Shown here: positions 33,346-41,159 of the stretch, in pieces
Position numbering within the stretch: the first letter of the stretch is position 1
Layout: each line of letters begins with the position of its first letter
Assembly: GCA_045599305.1 (NCBI GenBank)
Contig: JAZRVU010000027.1
Location: 1 to 45,312, forward strand
Source: SIG588 sp045599305
GTDB taxonomy: Bacteria; Bacillota; Clostridia; Oscillospirales; Acutalibacteraceae
Length of the DNA: 45,312 nt
Direction: 5' to 3'
Position numbers and translations under genes: made by a program
Notes under the pieces: model-generated
The model's database searches: none
What the model was told of the DNA's origin: nothing
Seen by the model: only the letters and a program-made list of their open reading frames with translations

Positions 33346-34761
33346 TCAACGGGCGTCGTAAGCGATCTTGTTCAGCGCGTTCACATAGGCGCGGATGCTG
33401 GCACCGATGATATCGGTGGAAACGCCGGTACCGGAGTAAAGTCTTCCGCCTTCACGGAGCTTGACCAACGCGGAGCCGACAGCCTCGCGTCCCTGCGTGA
33501 CCGACTGGATCTGAAAATCGTCCAGTTCGTAATGGCGGCCGACGATACGCTCGATCGCCAGGAAGGCGGCGTCGATGGGGCCGTCGCCGAGGCTGACACC
33601 CTCTACCGTTTTGCCGTTCTTTTCGAATTTGACATGCGCCGTGGCGGAGATCTGGTTGCCGCTGTTGATCACGAAGCTGACCAGCGTGAAGGTGGGCGGC
33701 ACCTGCATGGCGGTGGTGGCCACGATCGCCTCCAGTTCACGGGCGTTCACCGCTTTTTTGGCCGCCACGCGGCAGACCTCGTCATAGACCTGCGCCATGT
33801 CGTCCATCGACAACTCATAGCCCAGCGTCTTCACCGCCGCATCCACGGCGGCGCGATCGGACTGTGCCGTTAGACGGATTGCCTCACGCTCACGGCTCTC
33901 TCCGGCAGGCGTGGGGGCAGCCGCGGCCTGATTGCCGATGCCCAGCACGCGGTAAAGCTGCTGCATCCCGCGGTGAAGTTCCGTAACACTGAGCGAGCAG
34001 GTGAAGCCGCAGTCGGCGCCCTTGGCGGCGGCGATCTGCGCTATGGCAAGCAGCGATGCCGCCGACTTACCGTCCGCCACCACGGCCACACCATCGGCAC
34101 CGGCCCGCACAGCCGCCAGTGTGGAAGCCGCCGCCAGCGACAGTTCATCGGTGCATTGCACCGTGAACGGCATATCCGCCGGCAGAACCGTTTTCAATTC
34201 GCTCACCCAATCGGCCAGTTCTTCCGGCAGCAGAGCACCGGTGCTGTCCTGCACCGCCACACCGGCGGCGCCGGCCTGCACGGCGGCGGAAATGACCGTT
34301 TTCAAAAACTCGCGGTCGGCACGGGTGGCGTCCTCCGCCCAGAAGACCACATTTTCGCACTTTTCCCGTGCGGCGGTCACCAGCGTTTTGACTGCCTCCA
34401 GCAATTTGGGGGCTTTCATGTGGCAGATATACTCCATCTGCACCGTGGACACCGGCAGCGACACACACAGCTGCGGCTTTTCGGCACCGGACAGCGCGTT
34501 CCACGCCGCCTCCACCGACTCCGCCGTATATCCCACCGGCAGTGACAGCACACAGTCCTTCACCGCGGCGGCGATGGTACGCACCAAAAGAGTATCCGCT
34601 TTCGCATTGGCAAGCGCAGGCAGACCGATCACGTCCACGTGCAGTCGCTCCAAAGCCTTGGCGGCCTCCAGACTCTCACGGAATGTCAGAGACATATCGT
34701 GGCGCGCGGCCAGTTCCCGCAGCGTAGTGTCGGTCACGGTCAACTTTTTGACGGTTTTCAT
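33346..34761 (-). CDS. Isopropylmalate-synthase-like protein with LeuA regulatory domain, catalytic site degenerate
   Basis: The 471-residue product follows the 2-isopropylmalate synthase plan: DTTLR at 11-15, EDATRADREF near 143, QDSTGALLPEE near 171, and a C-terminal LeuA dimer/allosteric domain (about 355-465) with SLGDGPIDAAFLAIE and SVTQGREAVGSA. The metal-binding HCHND of active enzymes is replaced by QCTDE at 202-206, the expected RDGEQ after DTTL is RELAA, and the GIGERAGN stretch is lost. It is therefore unlikely to catalyse the LeuA reaction. The start at 34761 is the normal family start; an upstream extension lies in the T-box terminator. Control by a T-box is clear. Confidence 0.85.
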   Translation of the reverse strand: MKTVKKLTVTDTTLRELAARHDMSLTFRESLEAAKALERLHVDVIGLPALANAKADTLLVRTIAAAVKDCVLSLPVGYTAESVEAAWNALSGAEKPQLCVSLPVSTVQMEYICHMKAPKLLEAVKTLVTAAREKCENVVFWAEDATRADREFLKTVISAAVQAGAAGVAVQDSTGALLPEELADWVSELKTVLPADMPFTVQCTDELSLAAASTLAAVRAGADGVAVVADGKSAASLLAIAQIAAAKGADCGFTCSLSVTELHRGMQQLYRVLGIGNQAAAAPTPAGESREREAIRLTAQSDRAAVDAAVKTLGYELSMDDMAQVYDEVCRVAAKKAVNARELEAIVATTAMQVPPTFTLVSFVINSGNQISATAHVKFEKNGKTVEGVSLGDGPIDAAFLAIERIVGRHYELDDFQIQSVTQGREAVGSALVKLREGGRLYSGTGVSTDIIGASIRAYVNALNKIAYDAR

Positions 34762-34790
34762 GCGGATACCCCCAACCTTCCATAAAGGGA

Positions 34791-34827
34791 AAATAAAAAA
34801 GTCCCTGAAACGGACCACCGTTTCAGG
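34791..34827 (-). terminator. T-box-controlled intrinsic terminator
   Basis: On the minus strand CCTGAAACGG pairs with CCGTTTCAGG around a 4-nt loop and is followed by GACTTTTTTATTTT. The 5' side carries GGTGGTCC, which overlaps the alternative antiterminator pairing. Confidence 0.93.
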
Positions 34828-35075
34828 CACGATCACACTAATGTGTCAATCGCGGTACCACCCTGATTGCCGCCCGATAGCGGCCACTCTGCAAAACCAA
34901 CATTTTGCCGGCTGTGATAACGGTGCCTGCCGTAACTTCTTACCGACCGAAAAGGTGTTCGGAAGCTCTGCTCCGGAATGAGACTGCCTCTTCGGGACGA
35001 CACCGGCTCGCACCGACCGCCGGCTCTCTTCAGTGCGTGGCCCGAAAGACATAGTTCCATCGCCGCATTTATGAT
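34791..35075 (-). ncRNA. T-box leader RNA, probably leucine-specific
   Basis: The T-box sequence GGGTGGTACCGCG is exact on the minus strand (forward 34851-34863). A Stem I with the AG-bulge/GNUG features AGAGAGCC and GGTG lies near 35000-35030, and a terminator closes the region. T-boxes bind uncharged tRNA and then block termination. Opposite the CTTTCGGG/CCCGAAGA helix, the likely specifier is CTC (Leu; forward 34980-34982) followed by A, which fits the LeuA-like gene. Specifier choice by eye is uncertain. Confidence 0.88.
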
Positions 35076-35080
35076 GGTTC

Positions 35081-35110
35081 ATTATACACCGCGCAAAAGC
35101 GGTTTGTCAA
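35081..35110 (-). promoter_or_regulatory. Sigma-A promoter of the T-box operon
   Basis: Minus-strand TTGACA (forward 35105-35110) and TATAAT (forward 35081-35086) have an 18-bp spacer. The spacer contains the inverted repeat ACCGC-TTTTGC-GCGGT, which might also act as a weak terminator for the PAP2 gene or as an operator. Confidence 0.8.
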
Positions 35111-35118
35111 GACTTTTT

Positions 35119-35838
35119 TTACACCACAGCCTCTTCCGGTTCCTTTTGCTCCTGTGCGGCCTCCTGCGGCACCGGTTTGTCCGGCTTCTGGAACCATTTG
35201 AAACAGATCGGATAGGCAATGGCACACAGCGGCAGTGCTGCCAGAATATCCACGGCAGAATGCTGCTTCAAAAACACTGTGGAAATGCTGATGATCACTG
35301 CGGCCAGCACATTGGTCACCCGCCACGCCGGCGTTTTGAATCGTTCCGTCTCCCACAGCCCGAACATGGCGGCAAATGAGCCGATCACGTGCAGCGACGG
35401 GCAGACATTGGTGTTCGTATCCATGCGGTAGTAGTCGGCCACGATCCATTTCAGCAGATTGTCCGGCTCGACCTGCGGCCGCAATTCCTGACAGTTGGGA
35501 TAAATAAAATAAATCAGCACCGTCACCGAATAGGTCAGGGCGATGAACTTCATGGTGTTGGCAAAGGACCGCTGATCGTAAAACGCTCCGTACGCCAGCA
35601 CGCCCGCCACATAGACGAACCAAAACAGATACGGGATCAGAAACCATTCGCAAAACGGAATGTAATCATCCAGAAAGCAATATATCACATGCCATTTTTC
35701 CGGCTGATAGACCCGTTCGACTATGGTAAACGCCAAACAGTATATCGGCCAATACAGCAGCCATTTCAAATGGCAGAATTCCGGGTCATTCAGCCGGCTG
35801 AGCCGAAATTTCCGGTAATCCACCGTCGGTTTTCGCAT
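35119..35838 (-). CDS. PAP2-family membrane phosphatase
   Basis: The 239-residue product has about six membrane helices and the PAP2 acid-phosphatase motifs NVCPSLHVIGSFA (C2) and KQHSAVDILAALPLC (C3), with catalytic His in each. The first motif (KX6RP) is not obvious. Bacterial members remove phosphate from undecaprenyl-, phosphatidyl- or inositol-type lipids; the closest look is that of inositol-phosphorylceramide-synthase-like PAP2 proteins. GGAGG stands 6 nt before the ATG at 35838. An in-frame start at 35871 is less likely. It lies 78 nt after the HAD gene. Confidence 0.88.
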   Translation of the reverse strand: MRKPTVDYRKFRLSRLNDPEFCHLKWLLYWPIYCLAFTIVERVYQPEKWHVIYCFLDDYIPFCEWFLIPYLFWFVYVAGVLAYGAFYDQRSFANTMKFIALTYSVTVLIYFIYPNCQELRPQVEPDNLLKWIVADYYRMDTNTNVCPSLHVIGSFAAMFGLWETERFKTPAWRVTNVLAAVIISISTVFLKQHSAVDILAALPLCAIAYPICFKWFQKPDKPVPQEAAQEQKEPEEAVV

Positions 35839-35916
35839 TTTAATCCTCCGTTCGGATACGGCAGATGCCATCCTATCGCATCCGATGGCAAAAATATGTA
35901 TTCGAAAAAAGCAGAT

Positions 35917-36666
35917 TTACGGCAGGAATTCACGGATGGCCCATGCCACGCCGTGTTCACGGATGGTGGGCGCCACCGCCTTGCAGCGGGCTTTCGTCCG
36001 CTCATCGGCGTTGCCCATGGCCACGCTGAGGCCGGCCGCGTCCATCATGTCCCAGTCGTTGCGGCTGTCCCCTATCGCCATGGAATGCTCCACCGGGATG
36101 CCGAGCAGTTCCAGCGCCTTGCGCATCCCCGTGCCCTTATTTGTCCCGGAAAGCGATGCCTCCCCATAACCGGAAAACTGATACACCGCAAACGTGGGCT
36201 CCAGCGCCGCCCGCAGTTCCTCGCCGATCGTACCGGGATAGGTGATCTTGGAGATCGCCGCATCGCGATAGGCGGCGTAAGCCGCGGCAGACGGCATCTG
36301 TATGCAGTCCGCACCTTTGCAGAATTCTCCGAAATTATAAAGGCACTCTTCGCCTTCGAACAGTATCGGGTAATCGACTTTCTCAAAATCACGGGCCAAA
36401 CGCATCAGCACGTCAAAGGGCACCGGACGGTGCCACACCTGCCTGCCGCCGATGCGCACATCGGCACCGATACCGGCGACCACGCCGTCCCAGGCGACGG
36501 CGTTCAAAATGTTTTCGCCGATATTGCCATAACCGCGCCCGCTGTTAAGGAAAAAGCGATGCCCGCGCTTCTGCGCATCGGCGATCGCCTCCTGCAGAGG
36601 CGGTGCGATCCGGCCGTCAAGCAGGATCGTACCGTCGATATCCAAAAATACCGCCCAAGGTGTCAT
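35917..36666 (-). CDS. HAD-superfamily hydrolase (Cof/YidA-like)
   Basis: The 249-residue cytoplasmic phosphatase has motif I FLDIDGTIL, motif II LNSGRG, the motif III Lys in GTNKGTGMRKAL, and motif IV AIGDSRNDWDMMDAAG. A C2B-type cap lies between them. Cof-like enzymes dephosphorylate sugar phosphates, flavin or pyridoxal precursors; the substrate cannot be told. The ATG overlaps the stop of the cohesin-like/dockerin gene by 4 nt, an odd pairing of a secreted and a cytoplasmic product in one transcript. The ribosome site is weak, so translation may depend on coupling. Confidence 0.92.
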   Translation of the reverse strand: MTPWAVFLDIDGTILLDGRIAPPLQEAIADAQKRGHRFFLNSGRGYGNIGENILNAVAWDGVVAGIGADVRIGGRQVWHRPVPFDVLMRLARDFEKVDYPILFEGEECLYNFGEFCKGADCIQMPSAAAYAAYRDAAISKITYPGTIGEELRAALEPTFAVYQFSGYGEASLSGTNKGTGMRKALELLGIPVEHSMAIGDSRNDWDMMDAAGLSVAMGNADERTKARCKAVAPTIREHGVAWAIREFLP

Positions 36667-37871
36667 GCCTGCACTGCCCCCGGAAGTGCCTCGATCTTCT
36701 TGGCATAATACTGGAGAATGAGGCGGGCATCGGTGGAATCCACCGTACCGCTGTCGTCCACATCGGCCACAGTCAGGTCCAGATCATTTTCGCCGATCTT
36801 CTTGGCGTAATACTGAAGAATAAGACGGGCATCGGTGGAATCCACCGTGCCGCTTCCGTCCACATCGCCGAGGAGATCGCCCGCCGCGGGAGGCGTCACG
36901 GGCTTCAGCGCCGCACGCGCATCCTGCAGAGCAGCCAAGGCCTCGTCGATCGCGCTCTGCGTGGCATCGTCATCCTCTTTCAGCGCTTCGGCCGCTTGCA
37001 AAGCCGCCGTGTAATCGGCCGCCGAATCCGCCTCATAGGCGGTCAGATCCAGCGTTGCGGCCAGAGCCAGCTCGGCATCCAATGCGGTGTAGTCCAGCGA
37101 ATCGAGATACTCCACATCATAGCCGTTCGCTTTGGCAAACTGCGCCGCCGCACTCTCGCGGTAGCAAATGATCTTCACGCCCTTATCCAGCGCACCGTCG
37201 GCGATCGCCGTCGTCTTGCCCAAAACGGTGATATCGGTGATGCCGCTCCCGGTAAAGGCGCCCTTATCCACGCCGGTGACCGTTTTGTCGTCAATTTTCT
37301 CGGGCAGCGTCACGCTCTTGTCGCCGCCATTGTAGCCCGTAACGGTCACGCCGGTACCGGCAGCGTCGTTTTTATAGTCAAAGACATCTGCCGAAGGCGT
37401 CGTCACGATGACCTTGCCGGAAGCCGAAAGGGCACTCACCGTCTCGGCATAATTCGTATTGGCCGCGGCAAGGCGGGTCGCCTGCACGGTCAGGAGCATT
37501 TCATCCTCCTGCGCGGGCGCCGGATTGCGCAGCTGCAGCGTGAGCAGCGTACCGGAAGCCGGTGCTCCCTCGCTGTTCACAAAAGATACCGTGATCAGGC
37601 CCTGACCGGCTTTGGCCGTATTGACCTCGACCTGATCGAAGGCCTCGGAAGTGACGGCCACATAGGTCAGTTTATCGGCCGGGAACGTGATGATCACCGT
37701 GCCGTCATACACTTTTTCCGCACAGGCATATTGCACATTGACCGACACCGTTTCCCGTCCGATAGGCACCTTGGTTTCCGGAATGGAAATACTCGCATTA
37801 GCGGCAGCCACACCGAGCGGAAGACACAGCACCAAAGCCAATGCCAAAACCATTGCCAGTACTTTTTTCAT
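36663..37871 (-). CDS. Secreted cohesin-like/dockerin protein
   Basis: The 402-residue product begins with a signal peptide (MKKVLAMVLALALVLCLPLG). A beta-sandwich resembling a cohesin domain follows (about 28-145, with VSVNVQYA, GTVIITFPADKLTYV and LLTLQLRN). Next is an LRR_5/BspA-like repeat (DKGAFTGSGITDITVLG), then a helical FIVAR-like segment (about 260-335), and a two-repeat dockerin with STDARLILQYYAKKI twice. It could act as a small adaptor between a scaffold and other proteins. Start 37871 is preferred because AAGGA lies 8-9 nt upstream; an ATG at 37880 is too close. No partner enzyme domain is visible. Confidence 0.85.
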   Translation of the reverse strand: MKKVLAMVLALALVLCLPLGVAAANASISIPETKVPIGRETVSVNVQYACAEKVYDGTVIITFPADKLTYVAVTSEAFDQVEVNTAKAGQGLITVSFVNSEGAPASGTLLTLQLRNPAPAQEDEMLLTVQATRLAAANTNYAETVSALSASGKVIVTTPSADVFDYKNDAAGTGVTVTGYNGGDKSVTLPEKIDDKTVTGVDKGAFTGSGITDITVLGKTTAIADGALDKGVKIICYRESAAAQFAKANGYDVEYLDSLDYTALDAELALAATLDLTAYEADSAADYTAALQAAEALKEDDDATQSAIDEALAALQDARAALKPVTPPAAGDLLGDVDGSGTVDSTDARLILQYYAKKIGENDLDLTVADVDDSGTVDSTDARLILQYYAKKIEALPGAVQA

Positions 37872-37917
37872 GTCGATCATCCTTCACAATAAAAAATGAT
37901 AGAATACAACAAATACC

Positions 37918-37946
37918 ATCATACACTATAGGAAGAAGACTGTCAA
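37918..37946 (-). promoter_or_regulatory. Sigma-A promoter of the cohesin-like/dockerin gene
   Basis: Minus-strand TTGACA (forward 37941-37946) and TATGAT (forward 37918-37923) have a 17-bp spacer, about 50 bp before the start. It may also serve the HAD and PAP2 genes. Confidence 0.82.
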
Positions 37947-37953
37947 GGCCTTT

Positions 37954-38646
37954 TTACGGTTTCCTCTGCTCTTTCAATTCGCGCTTTTTCTGCTGGTAGG
38001 CGACCGTGACGGCGATACAGCGCTTAGCCACCGTACAAAGCAGCCACAGCACGGCGAACACGACCAGCCACAGCAGGAGCGAGATCTCCACCTCCGCTGT
38101 TCGGCCGAAATAGGTGAACACCTCCGACACGGTGATGAATGCCACCAGAAAAATGGTGAGATACAGGGCGCCGACGAACGGTTTCGAACGGTAGGCATTG
38201 CGCTTTAAAAAGAACAGTTCCCCGGCAATGAGCAGTACCGACACGCCGTATTTGCTCAAGAAAGAAATGGGCACATGATAGAGCAGGCCCTCGCATTCCC
38301 CGGGCATCCACGAAAAGATCCATTCGAGCAGCATCATCACGGGCAGCACCGCCGCCAGCCACATGATCAGCCACCGCACCATACCGAGCACCCGCTCGGC
38401 ACGGCTCTCACGCGGGCAGTTGGCCACCAGTTCGTGGCAGAACACCACCTCGTCCATGCCGACCGCCTCCGAAAACGGCTGTTGCCGCGCCTGGCACTCC
38501 TGCGCCATGCCGACGAGGTCGGACATCAGTTCCTCGTATGCCACCTCGTTGAGGGAATACGAGTCGATATAACGCGCCATACGGCGCAGCGTACGGCGGT
38601 TTTCCGGCGTCAGCTGCGAAATGGCCACACGGAATTTATCACTCAT
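37954..38646 (-). CDS. PadR-associated membrane protein of unknown function
   Basis: The 230-residue product has a soluble N-terminal helical part (about 1-85) and four membrane helices (about 90-112, 128-148, 160-180, 190-212), then a basic tail QQKKRELKEQRKP. This layout is that of the small membrane proteins (DUF1700/HAAS-like or DUF1048-like) which follow PadR regulators in Firmicutes. I do not recognise it with certainty. Its start overlaps the padR stop by 8 nt, so the two are co-translated and probably act together, perhaps in envelope-stress sensing. Confidence 0.7.
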   Translation of the reverse strand: MSDKFRVAISQLTPENRRTLRRMARYIDSYSLNEVAYEELMSDLVGMAQECQARQQPFSEAVGMDEVVFCHELVANCPRESRAERVLGMVRWLIMWLAAVLPVMMLLEWIFSWMPGECEGLLYHVPISFLSKYGVSVLLIAGELFFLKRNAYRSKPFVGALYLTIFLVAFITVSEVFTYFGRTAEVEISLLLWLVVFAVLWLLCTVAKRCIAVTVAYQQKKRELKEQRKP

Positions 38647-38977
38647 TGTCTGTACCCTCCCCCATCAGATGACCGACAGCCCCGCTCACCTGCTGCCAGC
38701 ACTCCTCAAATGCCTCCAGATACGCCTCGCCGGACGGGGTGATGGTGTAATACTTGCGGCGGGGGCCAAGCGGAGACGGCCGCAATTCGGCGCGGATGCT
38801 GCCCTGCTTTTCCAGACGCAAAAGCAGCGGATAGATCGTCCCCTCCGAGATATCCCTAAAGCCGATCTCCTTGAGGTATTCAAGAATTTCATATCCGTAT
38901 GTGGTGCGCAGCCGGATGATCTTCAGGATGCATCCCTCCAGCGTGCCGCGCATCAGCTGTGACTTATCATAAACCAT
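38639..38977 (-). CDS. PadR-family transcriptional regulator
   Basis: The 112-residue product has a winged helix-turn-helix with the PadR landmarks ILKIIRLRTTYGYEILEYL, ISEGTIYPLLLRLEKQGSI and RRKYYTITPSGEAYL. PadR proteins are dimeric repressors that often control their own operon and a neighbouring membrane gene. AAGGAG stands 7 nt before the ATG. The gene has its own promoter, divergent from that of the DD-carboxypeptidase gene, so PadR could influence both. Confidence 0.93.
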   Translation of the reverse strand: MVYDKSQLMRGTLEGCILKIIRLRTTYGYEILEYLKEIGFRDISEGTIYPLLLRLEKQGSIRAELRPSPLGPRRKYYTITPSGEAYLEAFEECWQQVSGAVGHLMGEGTDNE

Positions 38978-39015
38978 ACATCTGCTCCTTGCAAAAAGGA
39001 ATATCGACCGCCAAC

Positions 39016-39044
39016 AGTGTACCTTTTTTCCGGCGGTTTGTCAA
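39016..39044 (-). promoter_or_regulatory. Sigma-A promoter of padR
   Basis: Minus-strand TTGACA (forward 39039-39044) and TACACT (forward 39016-39021) have a 17-bp spacer. It faces away from the carboxypeptidase promoter, 28 bp between the -35 boxes. Confidence 0.82.
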
Positions 39045-39072
39045 TCTTTTTGCAGGAATTCCGGATTTTAGG

Positions 39073-39101
39073 TTGTCAAAAGTCGTGAAAAGGAGTATAC
39101 T
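39073..39101 (+). promoter_or_regulatory. Sigma-A promoter of the DD-carboxypeptidase gene
   Basis: TTGTCA (39073-39078) and TATACT (39096-39101) have a 17-bp spacer, about 33 bp before the start at 39134. Confidence 0.78.
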
Positions 39102-39133
39102 GGATTTCAAGATTTTTCGAAGGGACGAACAAC

Positions 39134-40132
39134 ATGGCCAAAAAGAAAAAATCCGGACGGATCGCCGCAATATGCATCGGTCTGCTGATCGCCGCAGGGC
39201 TGATCGCCGCCTGCCTGTACTTTATTCCGCACTCCCCAGCCCCGGCTCCCGGCAAGCAGGACGACCCGGCCACGCCCACGCCCACGCAGCCTGCCGCACC
39301 GGCTGCGCCCGCACTGTCGGCCGAGACGCTGGCACAACTGGAGGGCAGCCTGACCGCACGCAACATCCTGCTTTATGACGAGACTCACGACACCGTGCTC
39401 TTTTCCCGCGCGGCGGACGAGCCCTGTTATCCCGCCAGCCTCACCAAACTGCTGACGGCGGCGGTGGCTGTCCGCTATGCCGGCGAAGAACCGTTCACCG
39501 TCGACAAAGCCGTCTATCTGCGCGACCCGCAGGCGAGCAGTGCCTACCTGAAGATCGGCATGAAGCTGACACTGCCGCAGATGCTGGACGCACTGCTGCT
39601 CCCCTCCGGAGCCGACGCGGCCTATCAGCTGGCGGTCACCACCGCGCGGCGGCTGCATCCGGAAGAGGAATTGAGCAATTTCGATGCCGCCATGCAGTTT
39701 TGTGACCTGATGAATGAAACGGCCGCCGAGATCGGTGCCGAAAACACGTTTTTCGTCAATCCGGACGGCATCTATCACACCAACCACGTCACCACGGCGA
39801 CAGATATGCTGGCCATCATGCGCTATGCACAGAGCGTCCCCGCGGTGAAGGAGGCCATGTCGCTCCCCTCGGTGAACTTCACCACCGAGGACGGCCAGCA
39901 GTTGGGATATGTCAACACCAACCGGCTGATGAATGTCAATTCGCCCTACTACTATTCCTACTGCACCGGCGGCAAGACCGGCTCCACCGATGAATCCGGC
40001 TATTGTCTGGGCGCCGTGGCGGAAAAAGGCGGCGTGCGCCTGTACGCACTGGTGTTCGGCTGCACCGAAGAGAACGCCCGCTTTGCCGAAGCCACCGCGC
40101 TATTTGAGGCCGGCTTTTCCGCAATGAAATGA
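39134..40132 (+). CDS. D-alanyl-D-alanine carboxypeptidase (peptidase S11, DacF-like)
   Basis: The 332-residue product trims the terminal D-Ala from peptidoglycan stems outside the membrane. It has one N-terminal membrane helix (about 10-30), a Pro/Ala-rich linker (about 32-60) and the penicillin-binding fold. Active-site motifs are SLTK (Ser102, Lys105) and GGKTGST. The second motif, normally SxN, reads LPSGADAA with Ala160 in place of Asn. The C-terminal membrane-anchor domain of many S11 enzymes is absent. The start has AGGGACG upstream. It is followed after 14 nt by the hydroxyacid dehydrogenase gene. Confidence 0.9.
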   Translation: MAKKKKSGRIAAICIGLLIAAGLIAACLYFIPHSPAPAPGKQDDPATPTPTQPAAPAAPALSAETLAQLEGSLTARNILLYDETHDTVLFSRAADEPCYPASLTKLLTAAVAVRYAGEEPFTVDKAVYLRDPQASSAYLKIGMKLTLPQMLDALLLPSGADAAYQLAVTTARRLHPEEELSNFDAAMQFCDLMNETAAEIGAENTFFVNPDGIYHTNHVTTATDMLAIMRYAQSVPAVKEAMSLPSVNFTTEDGQQLGYVNTNRLMNVNSPYYYSYCTGGKTGSTDESGYCLGAVAEKGGVRLYALVFGCTEENARFAEATALFEAGFSAMK

Positions 40133-40146
40133 AAGGAAGCGCATCT

Positions 40147-41094
40147 ATGAAAATCGTCATAACCGATGCCCAGACCGTGACCAACGGCGATATCGACCTC
40201 TCCCTGTTCGAGCGTTTCGGTGAGGTCGTCCGCTGGCCGCTGACCGACCGTGAGCAGGCCAAGGAGCGGCTTGCCGGTGCCGACGCCGTGCTGATGAACA
40301 AGACCGTGCAGGATGCCGACGTGCTGGCCGCCGCACCGAAACTGCGGTACATCGGCCTGTTTGCCACCGGATACAACACGGTGGACACCGCCTACTGCCA
40401 CGCCCACGGCATCACCGTGTGCAACGCCGGCAGTTATTCCACAGACGCCGTGGCGCAGACGGTCTTTGCCTTCATGCTGCACCATTACAGCCACGTGGCC
40501 GACTATGACGCATTCGTGGCGGGCGGTGGCTGGATCGACTCCCCCACCTTCTCTCCTTTCATCTTCCCCACAGCCGAGCTTTGCGGCAAGACGCTGGGCA
40601 TTTTCGGCTACGGCACCATCGGCAAAAAGGTGGCCGCCATCGCCCGTGCCTTCGGCATGGAGGTGCTGGCCGTGCCGCACGTCACCCGTCCGGACGACGG
40701 CGTGGTGCGTTTTACGGATCTGGATACCATGCTGGCCGCGGCCGATGTGATCTCGGTGCACTGTCCCCTCACCCCCGAAACGACCCGCCTGTTTGATGCG
40801 GCCGCTTTCGAAAAGTGCAAGCCGGGTGCCTATTTCATCAACACCTCCCGCGGGGGCGTGGTGGTGGAGGAGGCACTGCGTGACGCGGTGCTTTCCGGCC
40901 GGCTTTCCGGCGCGGGACTGGACGTGCTGACCAAGGAGCCGATGGACAAGAACTGCGTACTGCTCGGCGTCAAGGGCATCGCCTTTACTCCCCATGTGGC
41001 ATGGGCCCCCTATGAGACCCGCCTGCGGCTGATGGATATCGTGGCCGACAACCTGCAGAATTTTCTGGACGGTCACCCGACACACGTGGTCTGA
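40147..41094 (+). CDS. D-2-hydroxyacid dehydrogenase (glycerate/hydroxypyruvate type)
   Basis: The 315-residue NAD(P)-dependent enzyme interconverts 2-keto acids and D-2-hydroxyacids. It has the Rossmann loop GIFGYGTIGKKVAAIA, the substrate Arg in NTSRGGVV, the Glu region SGAGLDVLTKEP, and the catalytic His in TPHVAWAP. The N-terminal wording MKIVITDAQTVTNGDIDLS fits the glycerate dehydrogenase/hydroxypyruvate reductase branch. AAAGGAAG stands 7 nt before the ATG at 40147; a longer in-frame version (40129) would overlap the carboxypeptidase stop. It is probably co-transcribed with that gene, with no evident functional link. Confidence 0.92.
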   Translation: MKIVITDAQTVTNGDIDLSLFERFGEVVRWPLTDREQAKERLAGADAVLMNKTVQDADVLAAAPKLRYIGLFATGYNTVDTAYCHAHGITVCNAGSYSTDAVAQTVFAFMLHHYSHVADYDAFVAGGGWIDSPTFSPFIFPTAELCGKTLGIFGYGTIGKKVAAIARAFGMEVLAVPHVTRPDDGVVRFTDLDTMLAAADVISVHCPLTPETTRLFDAAAFEKCKPGAYFINTSRGGVVVEEALRDAVLSGRLSGAGLDVLTKEPMDKNCVLLGVKGIAFTPHVAWAPYETRLRLMDIVADNLQNFLDGHPTHVV

Positions 41095-41112
41095 TCATAT
41101 CGGTAAAAACAT

Positions 41113-41149
41113 AAAAGCAAAAGGCCGCGGCGCATGGCGCCGCAGCCTT
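41113..41149 (-). terminator. Intrinsic terminator of the 6S-like RNA
   Basis: On the minus strand AAGGCTGCGGCGC pairs with GCGCCGCGGCCTT around CAT, followed by TTGCTTTTATGTTTTT. It lies just after the closing helix of the RNA and meets the convergent dehydrogenase gene end. Confidence 0.88.
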
Positions 41150-41159
41150 GATTGAAAAA

